From Bacteroidota bacterium (lineage in GTDB: Bacteria; Bacteroidota; Bacteroidia; Bacteroidales; UBA12077): a stretch of DNA of 64,000 nt. Every line of letters starts with the position of its first letter. The first letter of the stretch is position 1. Positions 1 to 7,631 of the stretch are shown in pieces. The notes under the pieces are model-generated. The model made no database searches. It was given only the letters and a program-made list of their open reading frames with translations, and had not been told where the DNA came from. A program made the translations under genes and the position numbers. The stretch spans positions 669,991 through 733,990 of the forward strand of contig JAHLLG010000002.1 of NCBI GenBank assembly GCA_020444275.1. Reading direction: 5' to 3'.

Positions 1-1
1 G

Positions 2-55
2 TCCGAAGTTTTAGATAATATCCTTAAAAGGGATAGAAGAAGAGTAGGTTTTTAA
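2..55 (+). CDS. Possible 3' end of an upstream gene (partial)
   Basis: The only open plus-strand frame entering the window runs to a TAA at 53-55 and ends with a basic tail, LKRDRRRVGF. The other two plus frames stop within the first 20 bases. The stop lies inside a hairpin followed by T residues (41-67), as expected for the end of a transcribed gene. Only 17 residues are visible, so no function can be assigned, and the reading could be chance. Confidence 0.35.
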   Translation, partial: SEVLDNILKRDRRRVGF

Positions 56-67
56 CCTGCTCTTTTT
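41..67. terminator. Rho-independent-type terminator hairpin
   Basis: The arm AGAGTAGGTT (41-50) pairs with AACCTGCTCT (54-63) with one G:U pair and a 3-base loop, and is followed by a T run. It lies between a plus-strand gene end and the end of the minus-strand hydantoinase gene, so it could serve both. Confidence 0.65.
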
Positions 68-1436
68 ATTTAACAGGTCTCTTTAAAAACTTTCCTTTGC
101 TTTCATAAACCAATTTATTATTCTCCACTTTTATTTCTCCATTAGCAATAACAATTTCAGGTTCACCAATAGTTTTAAATCCTTCATAAATTTCCAAATC
201 GCAATTTTGGTGATGATTATCAACGAAAATTTCATTTTCAGTTTTAGGATTCCAAATTAACAAATCGGCATCGGAACCAACTGCAATTTCTCCTTTTTGT
301 GGATATAAACCAAAGGTTTTAGCAGCTTGAGTGGAGGTGATATCCACAAATTGGTTATAACTAATCCGGTTTTGCAGTACACCATAGGTAAAAAGTAATT
401 TCATTCGATGCTCCACACCACCAGCACCGTTGGGAATGTTCCTGAAATCATTTTTTCCTTTAAGTTTTTGTTCCAAATTAAACGGACAATGATCTGTTCC
501 AATAGTTTTAACAATGCCTTTGCTTATGGCATTCCAAAGGGTTAGCTGGTCTTCTAATTTTCTCAAAGGAGGGCTCATTACATATTTACAAGTTTCTTCA
601 AATCTTCCATTATATTTTGAATCATCTAAAAGTAAATATTGAGGGCAGGTTTCAGAATAAATTGGATAACCTTCTTTTTGTGCTTTCTCAATAATTTCAA
701 TGGACTCACTAGTTGAAGTATGAACAATGTAAATAGGACATTTTGTTATTTTAGCCATTTCTATGGCCATTTGAACAGATTCTGATTCGGTATATGCCGG
801 ACGAGAGACTGGATGAAATTCCGGGCTTAATTTGCCCTTTACTGCCAATTCATTTCTTAGTTTTTCTATTTCATCACCATTTTCACAATGCAATGTAACC
901 ATTCCACGATTTTTGCCAACAACGTGCATTACTCTGAATATATCATCATCATTTAATCCGATACTGTCTTTATAGGCCATGTAAACCTTAAAGGATGTAA
1001 TTCCGGAATCGATACAATCTTTTATCTCCTGTTCGGTTGATTTGGTCCATTCTATTGGACTTACATGAAAAGAATAATCACAAAGAGATTGATTAGCTTC
1101 TGCTTTACGGTCAATTAATGCATCAATTAACGATTGTCCTTTTTGAGGAGTAACAAAATCCAGTAAGCTGGTAGTTCCTCCCAGCAGTGCAGCTTTACTT
1201 CCCGTATCAAAATCATCTGCAGAAAATCCGGCAGGCGTAGGGAGGTGCATATGAACGTGAGGATCAATACCCCCGGGAAAAATGAAGCGCCCTTTAGCAT
1301 CAATTGTGCGATCTACAGGTTCAAGAATATTTAGTGAAGTTCTAATTTGTACTATTTTTCCTTCCGAAATATAAATGTCGGCATTAAAAGCATTTCTGGA
1401 TGTAACAATTGTTCCGTTTTTGATTAAGATGTTCAT
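66..1436 (-). CDS. hydA: Dihydropyrimidinase / D-hydantoinase (HyuA-like amidohydrolase)
   Basis: A cyclic amidohydrolase that hydrolyses dihydropyrimidine, hydantoin or related ureide rings in the cytoplasm. With the start at 1436 the protein has 456 residues, typical of the family. Metal-site residues are visible: H60-x-H62, the Lys expected to be carboxylated (K150, in SFKVYMAYK), H183, H239, and D315 in GTDHCPFN. An in-frame ATG at 1478 exists, but it would add 14 residues without family similarity and would place the start inside a palindromic repeat (1472-1552), so MNILIKNGTI is preferred. The gene is the last of a minus-strand series with ssnA and an XdhD-like hydroxylase. E. coli hyuA lies in an equivalent group, which favours a role in purine or ureide breakdown over pyrimidine breakdown, though the sequence does not settle the substrate. 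Confidence 0.9.
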   Translation of the reverse strand: MNILIKNGTIVTSRNAFNADIYISEGKIVQIRTSLNILEPVDRTIDAKGRFIFPGGIDPHVHMHLPTPAGFSADDFDTGSKAALLGGTTSLLDFVTPQKGQSLIDALIDRKAEANQSLCDYSFHVSPIEWTKSTEQEIKDCIDSGITSFKVYMAYKDSIGLNDDDIFRVMHVVGKNRGMVTLHCENGDEIEKLRNELAVKGKLSPEFHPVSRPAYTESESVQMAIEMAKITKCPIYIVHTSTSESIEIIEKAQKEGYPIYSETCPQYLLLDDSKYNGRFEETCKYVMSPPLRKLEDQLTLWNAISKGIVKTIGTDHCPFNLEQKLKGKNDFRNIPNGAGGVEHRMKLLFTYGVLQNRISYNQFVDITSTQAAKTFGLYPQKGEIAVGSDADLLIWNPKTENEIFVDNHHQNCDLEIYEGFKTIGEPEIVIANGEIKVENNKLVYESKGKFLKRPVK

Positions 1437-1471
1437 ATCTGTAAATGTAGTGAATCTTTTGAGAAATTTCA

Positions 1472-1552
1472 TTGTCATATTGAGCTGGTCGAAATATGAC
1501 TTCTGTGTTATTCATCTTCTCTCGATGTTATTGGGAATTCTCAGAATGACAA
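1472..1552. repeat. Imperfect palindromic intergenic repeat
   Basis: An outer pair TTGTCATATTGAG (1472-1484) and CTCAGAATGACAA (1540-1552) is inverted with two mismatches. A perfect inner hairpin joins GTCATATT (1474-1481) to AATATGAC (1493-1500). GTCATTCTGAG-type palindromes are common dispersed repeats in Bacteroidota. It fills the gap between two minus-strand genes and overlaps the spurious 5' extension of the hydantoinase gene. Confidence 0.6.
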
Positions 1553-1558
1553 AAGTTT

Positions 1559-2191
1559 TTATTTTGTTTTATCCAAAACTTTAAAAAACATTCCTTCTGA
1601 GTCTTCGGTAAATCCAAGTTTTTTTAAATACTGGCAGTACTTCTCGCTTTTAGCAGAAGCTTTTACAATATCAAATCCATCTTGAATAAAATGTTTTCGG
1701 AGTCGCATATAAATAAATCGACCATTCTTAAAATCGCGATATTCAGGAATAACATAATCCAGTCCAACACGTAAAACATTGTCTTCCTCCCTATGAGCTA
1801 AAAAAAGACCTGTAACTGCCATATTTCGTAATACAAAGAAGCTGATTGTATTCATTTCAGGATTGTATTTAAAACCCGGAAAAAATCTTTGAATTTCTTT
1901 ATTGTGAAACTCTAAAAAACGCATTAAATATTTATTATCTGCACGTACTGCTAAAGTCTCAAATGTTTCTTTTTTGGAGTATATCTTCATTAAATAGTAA
2001 ATATCTACGACAACAATAAAACCATTCAAAAAACCAACGGGTAACGCACCGATTAAAAAACCATAGGTTGAAAATGTAGCAGCCCCAAGTAAATTAATCC
2101 ATCTGAATTTAACAATGGAATTCATGGTCATCGACAGTGCAATGATTACGGATGCCGCATAGCCAATCCATTCAAGTATATTTAGTTCCAT
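1559..2191 (-). CDS. YgjV-like inner membrane protein with C-terminal acetyltransferase-like part
   Basis: A 210-residue protein. The first ~75 residues contain about three hydrophobic segments (IGYAASVIIALSM, a central LLGAATFSTYGFLIGAL and GFLNGFIVVVDIYYLMKIY), resembling the small YgjV inner-membrane family. Residues ~75-210 are soluble and look like a GNAT-type fold: conserved-looking strands around AVTGLFLAHREEDNVLRVGLDYVIPEYRD (split in two strands) and a closing KLGFTEDSEGMFFKVL, as in many N-acetyltransferases. No catalytic assignment is possible. It lies between the hydantoinase and ssnA genes on the same strand, but the spacing (~90-120 bases, with palindromes on both sides) does not prove cotranscription. 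Confidence 0.6.
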   Translation of the reverse strand: MELNILEWIGYAASVIIALSMTMNSIVKFRWINLLGAATFSTYGFLIGALPVGFLNGFIVVVDIYYLMKIYSKKETFETLAVRADNKYLMRFLEFHNKEIQRFFPGFKYNPEMNTISFFVLRNMAVTGLFLAHREEDNVLRVGLDYVIPEYRDFKNGRFIYMRLRKHFIQDGFDIVKASAKSEKYCQYLKKLGFTEDSEGMFFKVLDKTK

Positions 2192-2216
2192 AAGTTTAAG
2201 ATAAAAGATAAATTGT

Positions 2217-2265
2217 AAAGATAAAAGTAAATTTTATGCAAATAATACTTTTTACTTTTATCTTT
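2217..2265. repeat. Perfect 15-bp inverted repeat
   Basis: AAAGATAAAAGTAAA (2217-2231) is exactly inverted at 2251-2265, with a 19-base spacer. It lies between ssnA and the YgjV-like gene. The stem is nearly all A+T and the loop is long, so it would make a weak terminator. Its role is unknown. Confidence 0.6.
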
Positions 2266-2280
2266 TGCCGTTGGTCTTAT

Positions 2281-3546
2281 TTAATCCTGCATCTTTTTCC
2301 AAAGTCGAAGTGATTGTTCTCTCGAGAACTCAAGTATTTCAGATTCATCCACATTTTGGATCTTTCTGTCCTTTACGATTAGCTTACCATTGGAAATAAC
2401 ATCGTTTACATGATTTGAATTTATACCAAATATGAAATGACCTAGAAAATTATCTTGATTAATTACTGTAGGAGAGTCGTAATCTAAAATAACCAGGTTG
2501 TTTTCTCTATCACCTTCGAATTTATTTATTTCTAAGTAATTATGAACTTTTCGAAATCTTTCATAAGCCGTATCAAAACCAATACTATCAAATCCCTGAC
2601 CAACAAAAAATGCAGCTTTGGCACTTTGAAGCATATCGCTGTGCATTCCGTCGGTTCCCAGCATAATGCTATCGCCCAGATCTTTAGCATTAAAATAACC
2701 CACTTTATTATTGAGGTTGCTTTCCATATTTTGAACTACAAAAGCTTTGGAATTTTTAATGATCTCTCGTTCTTTCTCATTAACATGAAGGCAATGTCCC
2801 AGAATGGTTTTGGCTGAATCTAAAACGCCAAACTCATTTAATCGTTCAACAACACGTTTGTCATAATGATCATGACAATGCCGTTGATCATATAAATCTT
2901 CGGCCACATGAATATGAATACCAGAATTATATCTATTCATCAAGTTTACAGCACGCCGCATAATTTCATCATTCACGGTAAACGATGCATGTAATCCAAC
3001 TAATCCCTGGTTTGATTTTAGGTATCTTTCGGTTTCTTCAAGTCCTTTTTCAGCTTTTTCAATGCCATCACGATCTGTAATTTCGTAACACAACAGATGA
3101 CTGACACCTATTTTATCAAAAGCGTTGGCAATAACATCTAGCGAACCTTCAATGCAGTTGGGTGATGCATGGTGATCGATTACAAATGTCGATCCCGTTT
3201 TAGCACAAGCCATTGCGGTATATAAAGCACTGGCTTCAATCATATCTTTATCCAATGATTTATCCAAAGTCCACCAAACATACTCAAGTATTTCATAAAA
3301 ATTTTCAGGATTCTTCTTAGGTGCACCCATCCCTCGGGCTAAAGCCGAATATACATGATGATGCCCAACAGCAAAGGCTTTTGTAACCAGTTTGCCTTTG
3401 CAATCAATTACTTCGCTTGCATTTATATTCTCATCATTTATTAACTGGATTTTTCCATTAACACCTTCTTCTATAAGAATATTGGTATTCTTGAATTCTA
3501 AGGTTTTCCAGTCGATATATGTTGCGTTTTTTAGTAATATTGACAT
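2281..3546 (-). CDS. ssnA: SsnA-type putative aminohydrolase / amidohydrolase
   Basis: A 421-residue metal-dependent amidohydrolase of the chlorohydrolase/guanine-deaminase superfamily. Visible active-site elements are the HxH motif in GHHHVYSALARGMG (H62, H64), the His of GLHASFTVND, the His of ILGHCLHVNE, and the Asp of MLGTDGMHSD. The HVYSALARGM signature is close to SsnA, which occurs beside ygfK, hyuA and XdhD-like hydroxylases in several bacteria and has been linked to anaerobic purine degradation. The expected reaction is deamination or hydrolysis of a purine-derived intermediate in the cytoplasm; the exact substrate is not known. It lies 90 bases downstream of the XdhD-like gene on the same strand, with a palindromic repeat between them. 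Confidence 0.8.
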   Translation of the reverse strand: MSILLKNATYIDWKTLEFKNTNILIEEGVNGKIQLINDENINASEVIDCKGKLVTKAFAVGHHHVYSALARGMGAPKKNPENFYEILEYVWWTLDKSLDKDMIEASALYTAMACAKTGSTFVIDHHASPNCIEGSLDVIANAFDKIGVSHLLCYEITDRDGIEKAEKGLEETERYLKSNQGLVGLHASFTVNDEIMRRAVNLMNRYNSGIHIHVAEDLYDQRHCHDHYDKRVVERLNEFGVLDSAKTILGHCLHVNEKEREIIKNSKAFVVQNMESNLNNKVGYFNAKDLGDSIMLGTDGMHSDMLQSAKAAFFVGQGFDSIGFDTAYERFRKVHNYLEINKFEGDRENNLVILDYDSPTVINQDNFLGHFIFGINSNHVNDVISNGKLIVKDRKIQNVDESEILEFSREQSLRLWKKMQD

Positions 3547-3552
3547 AGTTCA

Positions 3553-3636
3553 TTTTTAGTGTTTCTTAGTGTTTTTCGTGTCTAAGTGGTTAAACTTTAC
3601 CACTAAGTCTCTAAGGACACAGAGTTTCACTAAGGT
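3553..3636. repeat. Palindromic repeat of the CTTAGTG/CACTAAG type
   Basis: The left half contains repeated TTAGTG and GTG units ending CTAAGTGGTTAAA (3582-3594). The right half begins TTTACCACTAAG (3596-3607) and continues with CTAAGG and CACTAAGG. The halves are imperfectly inverted about 3595. Repeats of this style are dispersed between genes in many Bacteroidota. It fills the gap between ssnA and the upstream hydroxylase gene. Confidence 0.6.
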
Positions 3637-6189
3637 TTATTTATCTCTCATTAATGGTAATTTATATCTTCTTACTCCATCAAATTTTGTAAATGCGTTA
3701 GCTACAGCTCCTGCAGTAGGAACTAAACCAATTTCACCAATTCCTTTTGCTCCGTATGGTCCCACAGGATCCTTCACTTCGATCATCCGAACATCAATTT
3801 CCGGTGTTTCGTGTGCTTTTAATATTTTAAGGTCGCGCATTTTATCGCTAATCAGATATCCATCTTTCATAGGGAGTTCTTCGGTTAAAGCGTATCCTAA
3901 TCCCATATGAACGCCGCCTTCAACTTGCCCTTCGAATAGCATGGGATTCATGATTTTACCACCATCGTGTGCTGCAATCATTTTTTGAATTTTTCCTTCA
4001 TCGTCCAAAATACAAACTTGTGCAGCATAACCATAGGAGTAGTGTGTAATCTGCTCATCAACATCACTTCCTGGTTTTGTTGTCCAATCACATTCATACT
4101 GTCCTTTATAAGATTTACCGGCTAATTCTTTTAACGATTTGGTTTTTAAATCTTCCTTGAGAGCTTTAGCAGCATTAATTACTGCCAATCCAACCAATGC
4201 CGTTGCACGGGAAGATGTCGTCATGCCGGTTTTGATCTGAGCTTCGGTATCAACAATTACTTCAATAATTTCAGGAGATACAGAAGTTTCTTCACATAAG
4301 GTTTGCAAAGCCATATTGTGAACGCCTTGTCCCATTTCTGTCCATCCGTGTTGCAAAATAATTTTGTTTTCGGAAACGATATCAATAATCACTTTCGATT
4401 CATCAACCATGCCATTTCCAACACCTGAATTTTTAATAGCACAAGCCAATCCTGCATATTTAGCTTTCTTAAAATCTTCTTTAACAGCATCCAGACAGGC
4501 ACGAATTCCAACACCAAAAACTTTTTGTCCTGTAGATGTTTTTAATCCATCCACTAAAGCATTATCGTAGCGGAATTGCCAACGATCAAATCCGGCTTTT
4601 TCGCAGATATCATCAATACAACTTTCTAAAGCAAATGAAACCTGGTTAGCACCAAATCCACGCATAGCGCCACAAGGAATATTATTTGTATAGACTGTTT
4701 TTGCTTCGATATCAATTTCAGGAATAAAATATCCACCTGCTGCATGTCCTGCAACACGTTCCAAAACTTTCATTCCTACCGAAGCATAAGCTCCGGTATC
4801 ACCAACAGCTCGTAGTTTTAATGCGGTTAGTTTACCTTTTTCGTCAGCTCCCAGTTCCATATCCATAAAAACAGGATGTCGCTTAGGATGTAGTCGAATT
4901 GATTCTTCACGTGTAAGCGTTAATTTAACAGGCTTTTGAAGAAGAAATGCAAATAAGGATGTATGGCCTTGAATACTTAAATCTTCTTTGCCACCAAATC
5001 CACCGCCATTAGGAACCAGGGTAACTCGTACTTTATCCTCCGGTAAACCAAGAATCATTGCTACTTGTCTTCGATCTTCATATACACCCTGACTTTGGCT
5101 TAATAACTCTATTCCACCACAACAATTCGGATATGCTATGGCTGCTTCTTTTTCCAGGAATGCATGTTCAACTCGTTGGGTTTCAAATCGCCCTTTGGCT
5201 GTGTATTTTGATTCCTTTAATACTTTATTTGCATCACCTATGGTAAATTGTGTGGTATCAAAATTATTGGGTCGTTCAGGGTGAACACGTTCCCCATCAA
5301 TTGCTTTAAATACATCTGTAACAGGCTCTAAAACTTCGTATTCAACCTTGATTAGTTGTACAGCTTTACGTGCAATTTCATCAGAATCAGCAACAACACC
5401 AGCAAGTACATCACCAATATAATGCGTTTTTTCTCCTTCATCGATCATTACACTCCAGTCTTGAAGAATTAAACCAACTTTCTTTTCACCTGGTATATCT
5501 TTGGCAGTAAAAACGCGATGAACTCCTTCTAAATTTTCAGCTTCAGAGGTATCAATATTTAAAACCTTTGCTTTAGGATAATCACTAAACTTAAGGGATG
5601 CATAAAGCATGCCTTCAATAAAAATATCATCCACAAAATTACGTTTCCCTAATGCTGTATTGTATGCATCATATTTTGGTTGCGATATACCTACCTTACC
5701 AGATGTTTTGGTTATCTCAAGTTTTTTATTTTCACGGATAGATAATGCTGCTGTTTCAATAGCTTTTTCAATCTTTTTATAGCCTGTACATCGGCAAATA
5801 TGAGGTTTTATAGCTTTCTGAATTTCTTCAATTGTAGGAGCAGGGTTTTCTTGTAAAAGTACTTTGGTTCGACTAATAAAACCGGGAGTGCAAAAACCAC
5901 ATTGCACAGCACCTTCATTAACAAAGGCTTTAGCAATAGTATCTTTAACATATTCAGGAAAACCTTCAGGAGTATAAATCTCAGCTCCATTAAGGGTTTT
6001 CATTTTTTGCACACATGCAAGTTTAGCTTTACCATTAATTTCTACTGTACAGGCGCCACATACAGCCTGACCTGAGCAGCCGTCTTTGGCAGATGTAATA
6101 TGTTTTTCTAATCGTAAATATTTTAAGAGGGTTTGTTCAGGATCGCCCGAATACGTTTCTTGAACACCGTTTAAGGTAAATTTGATCAT
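3637..6189 (-). CDS. XdhD-like ('selenium-dependent') molybdenum hydroxylase, fused 2Fe-2S and molybdopterin domains
   Basis: An 850-residue cytoplasmic hydroxylase of the xanthine dehydrogenase family. The N-terminal ~155 residues bind two [2Fe-2S] clusters: C38, C44, C47, C59 and then C97, C100, C132, C134 (CRCTG). Residues ~165-850 form the molybdopterin part with GGGFGGKED, AMRGFGANQ and the catalytic Glu in GAKGIGEIGL. There is no FAD domain, so electrons must leave through a partner; the YgfK-type oxidoreductase at 10587-13808 is a candidate. Length and fused layout match XdhD and the group named selenium-dependent xanthine dehydrogenase in genome surveys. Selenium use there is as a labile cofactor, not selenocysteine, and cannot be read from this sequence. 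The start overlaps the stop of the upstream PLP-enzyme gene by 4 bases, indicating translational coupling. Confidence 0.87.
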   Translation of the reverse strand: MIKFTLNGVQETYSGDPEQTLLKYLRLEKHITSAKDGCSGQAVCGACTVEINGKAKLACVQKMKTLNGAEIYTPEGFPEYVKDTIAKAFVNEGAVQCGFCTPGFISRTKVLLQENPAPTIEEIQKAIKPHICRCTGYKKIEKAIETAALSIRENKKLEITKTSGKVGISQPKYDAYNTALGKRNFVDDIFIEGMLYASLKFSDYPKAKVLNIDTSEAENLEGVHRVFTAKDIPGEKKVGLILQDWSVMIDEGEKTHYIGDVLAGVVADSDEIARKAVQLIKVEYEVLEPVTDVFKAIDGERVHPERPNNFDTTQFTIGDANKVLKESKYTAKGRFETQRVEHAFLEKEAAIAYPNCCGGIELLSQSQGVYEDRRQVAMILGLPEDKVRVTLVPNGGGFGGKEDLSIQGHTSLFAFLLQKPVKLTLTREESIRLHPKRHPVFMDMELGADEKGKLTALKLRAVGDTGAYASVGMKVLERVAGHAAGGYFIPEIDIEAKTVYTNNIPCGAMRGFGANQVSFALESCIDDICEKAGFDRWQFRYDNALVDGLKTSTGQKVFGVGIRACLDAVKEDFKKAKYAGLACAIKNSGVGNGMVDESKVIIDIVSENKIILQHGWTEMGQGVHNMALQTLCEETSVSPEIIEVIVDTEAQIKTGMTTSSRATALVGLAVINAAKALKEDLKTKSLKELAGKSYKGQYECDWTTKPGSDVDEQITHYSYGYAAQVCILDDEGKIQKMIAAHDGGKIMNPMLFEGQVEGGVHMGLGYALTEELPMKDGYLISDKMRDLKILKAHETPEIDVRMIEVKDPVGPYGAKGIGEIGLVPTAGAVANAFTKFDGVRRYKLPLMRDK

Positions 6190-7436
6190 GAGATTAATTT
6201 TTTCAGACTTTCGATATTAGGACTGATAGATTTCGGCATATTTAAAATGGATTGGACCGAATTAAGATCTTTGAGTCCACTGCCAGTTAAAAGTACAACA
6301 TTTTTGGAATTGTTGTCAAGTTTATTTACGTGGTAATAACGCAACATTCCTGCATAAGCTGTTGCTGCGGCAGGCTCGGCAAAAATGCCTGTATTTCTTG
6401 ATAATATAGCTGATGCCTCAATAATTTCCTGATCGGATACTGTTAAAACTTCTCCTGCATACTTTTTAATAAAATGCTTAACCATATAAAAATTTCGTGG
6501 TATATCCACAGATATTGAATCAGCAATAGTGTTGCTTTCTTTTATTTCAAACTTATCGCTATAAATATTTCTTGAGATATTATCGCTGCCTTCGGATTGT
6601 ACAGCAATAATAGTTGGTATTTTATCGATTATTTTTAAATTGAAAAGATCTTCAAAACCTTTGTATACTCCCGAAATAATAACACCATCACCCACCGGTA
6701 CAAATATTCTATCAGGAATTGTTTCGCCTAATTGATCGAATAACTCAAATGAAACCGTTTTTTTACCTTCAATGGTAAGCGGGTTAAAAGCTGTATTGCG
6801 ATTATACCATCCAAATTCTTTAGTTGCTTCAATGCTTAAGTCAAATGCATTATCATATGTGCCTTTTACAGGCACAATGGTTGCTCCATACATTAGTATC
6901 TGAGTTAGCTTGGCAATGGGAGCTTTTTCAGGTACCATAATAATAGCTTTTTGCTTTTGTGAAGCACAAATACCGGCTAACGATGATCCGGCATTTCCGG
7001 TTGATGCCGTAACAATCGTTTTGAAACCATTTTCTTTGGCATAAGCGGAAACTATGGCAGAAGCTCTGTCTTTAAAAGAAAAAGTAGGATTCTGGGAATC
7101 ATCTTTTAAATACACTTGAAATGGCAGTTTCTGATCATCTATTGAATTAAAAACATATAAAGGTGTATTGCCAACTTTCAATTTAGGTAAGTTTTGAGCA
7201 GCACTAATCGGCAAAATATCCAGAAAATTATTCTTTTTAATCGTTCTAAATAGAAAATTATTCTGAATTAATACAGAAAAGTTATAAACAATTCTAAGAA
7301 CTCCTTTGGGAGGATTTAATTCGTTGTTTTCCTTACTGCATGAAGGACAGAGGTACATCGTTTCTGATGAAGAGTATTGTTTTCCACAATCAATACACTC
7401 ATATACAAACTTTTCCAATGATAAATTTTGAGCCAT
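6186..7436 (-). CDS. Threonine-synthase-like PLP enzyme with N-terminal zinc ribbon
   Basis: A 416-residue fold-type-II PLP enzyme. C14-x2-C17 and C30-x2-C33 form a probable zinc ribbon, as in some threonine and cysteate synthases. PTFSFKDRAS carries the probable PLP lysine K122, followed by TASTGNAGSS and a phosphate-binding VPVGDGV loop. Near the C-terminus TGSGLKD is also typical. The gene overlaps the downstream XdhD-like gene by 4 bases, and the next upstream gene is a second PLP enzyme, so a biosynthetic threonine synthase is less likely than a role in the same catabolic pathway, for example on a diaminopropionate-like or other beta-substituted amino acid. That assignment is inference from context; no substrate residues were identified. 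Confidence 0.75.
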   Translation of the reverse strand: MAQNLSLEKFVYECIDCGKQYSSSETMYLCPSCSKENNELNPPKGVLRIVYNFSVLIQNNFLFRTIKKNNFLDILPISAAQNLPKLKVGNTPLYVFNSIDDQKLPFQVYLKDDSQNPTFSFKDRASAIVSAYAKENGFKTIVTASTGNAGSSLAGICASQKQKAIIMVPEKAPIAKLTQILMYGATIVPVKGTYDNAFDLSIEATKEFGWYNRNTAFNPLTIEGKKTVSFELFDQLGETIPDRIFVPVGDGVIISGVYKGFEDLFNLKIIDKIPTIIAVQSEGSDNISRNIYSDKFEIKESNTIADSISVDIPRNFYMVKHFIKKYAGEVLTVSDQEIIEASAILSRNTGIFAEPAAATAYAGMLRYYHVNKLDNNSKNVVLLTGSGLKDLNSVQSILNMPKSISPNIESLKKLIS

Positions 7437-7510
7437 ACTATTTGAACAACTACTAATTTAATTATTTTTGTTAATCAATACTCTATGATCTAAATATAAT
7501 TTGAAAAAAC

Positions 7511-7618
7511 AAAGGTGTCTCTGTAGTCTTAAAGGTTTGGTATACCTGTCGTATTTCTCTTGTAAAAATATTACAAAATAGTTCAATCAGGTAATTTACA
7601 CTACAACGAGGCACCTTT
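7511..7618. repeat. MITE-like element or long inverted repeat between the PLP genes
   Basis: AAAGGTGTCTCTGTAGT (7511-7527) is inverted at 7600-7618 as ACTACAACGAGGCACCTTT, imperfect with a 2-base insertion. An internal hairpin joins TTGTAA (7560-7565) to TTACAA (7571-7576). The unit of about 108 bases occupies most of the 195-base gap between two minus-strand genes and has no coding frame. It could be a small non-autonomous mobile element or an mRNA-processing hairpin; no target-site duplication was confirmed. Confidence 0.45.
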
Positions 7619-7631
7619 CATTTAAAAAAAA

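Noticed and set aside
3637-6189. Selenocysteine in the 'selenium-dependent' hydroxylase
   Set aside because: The frame has no in-frame TGA before its end; the family name refers to a labile selenium cofactor, which cannot be seen in the sequence.
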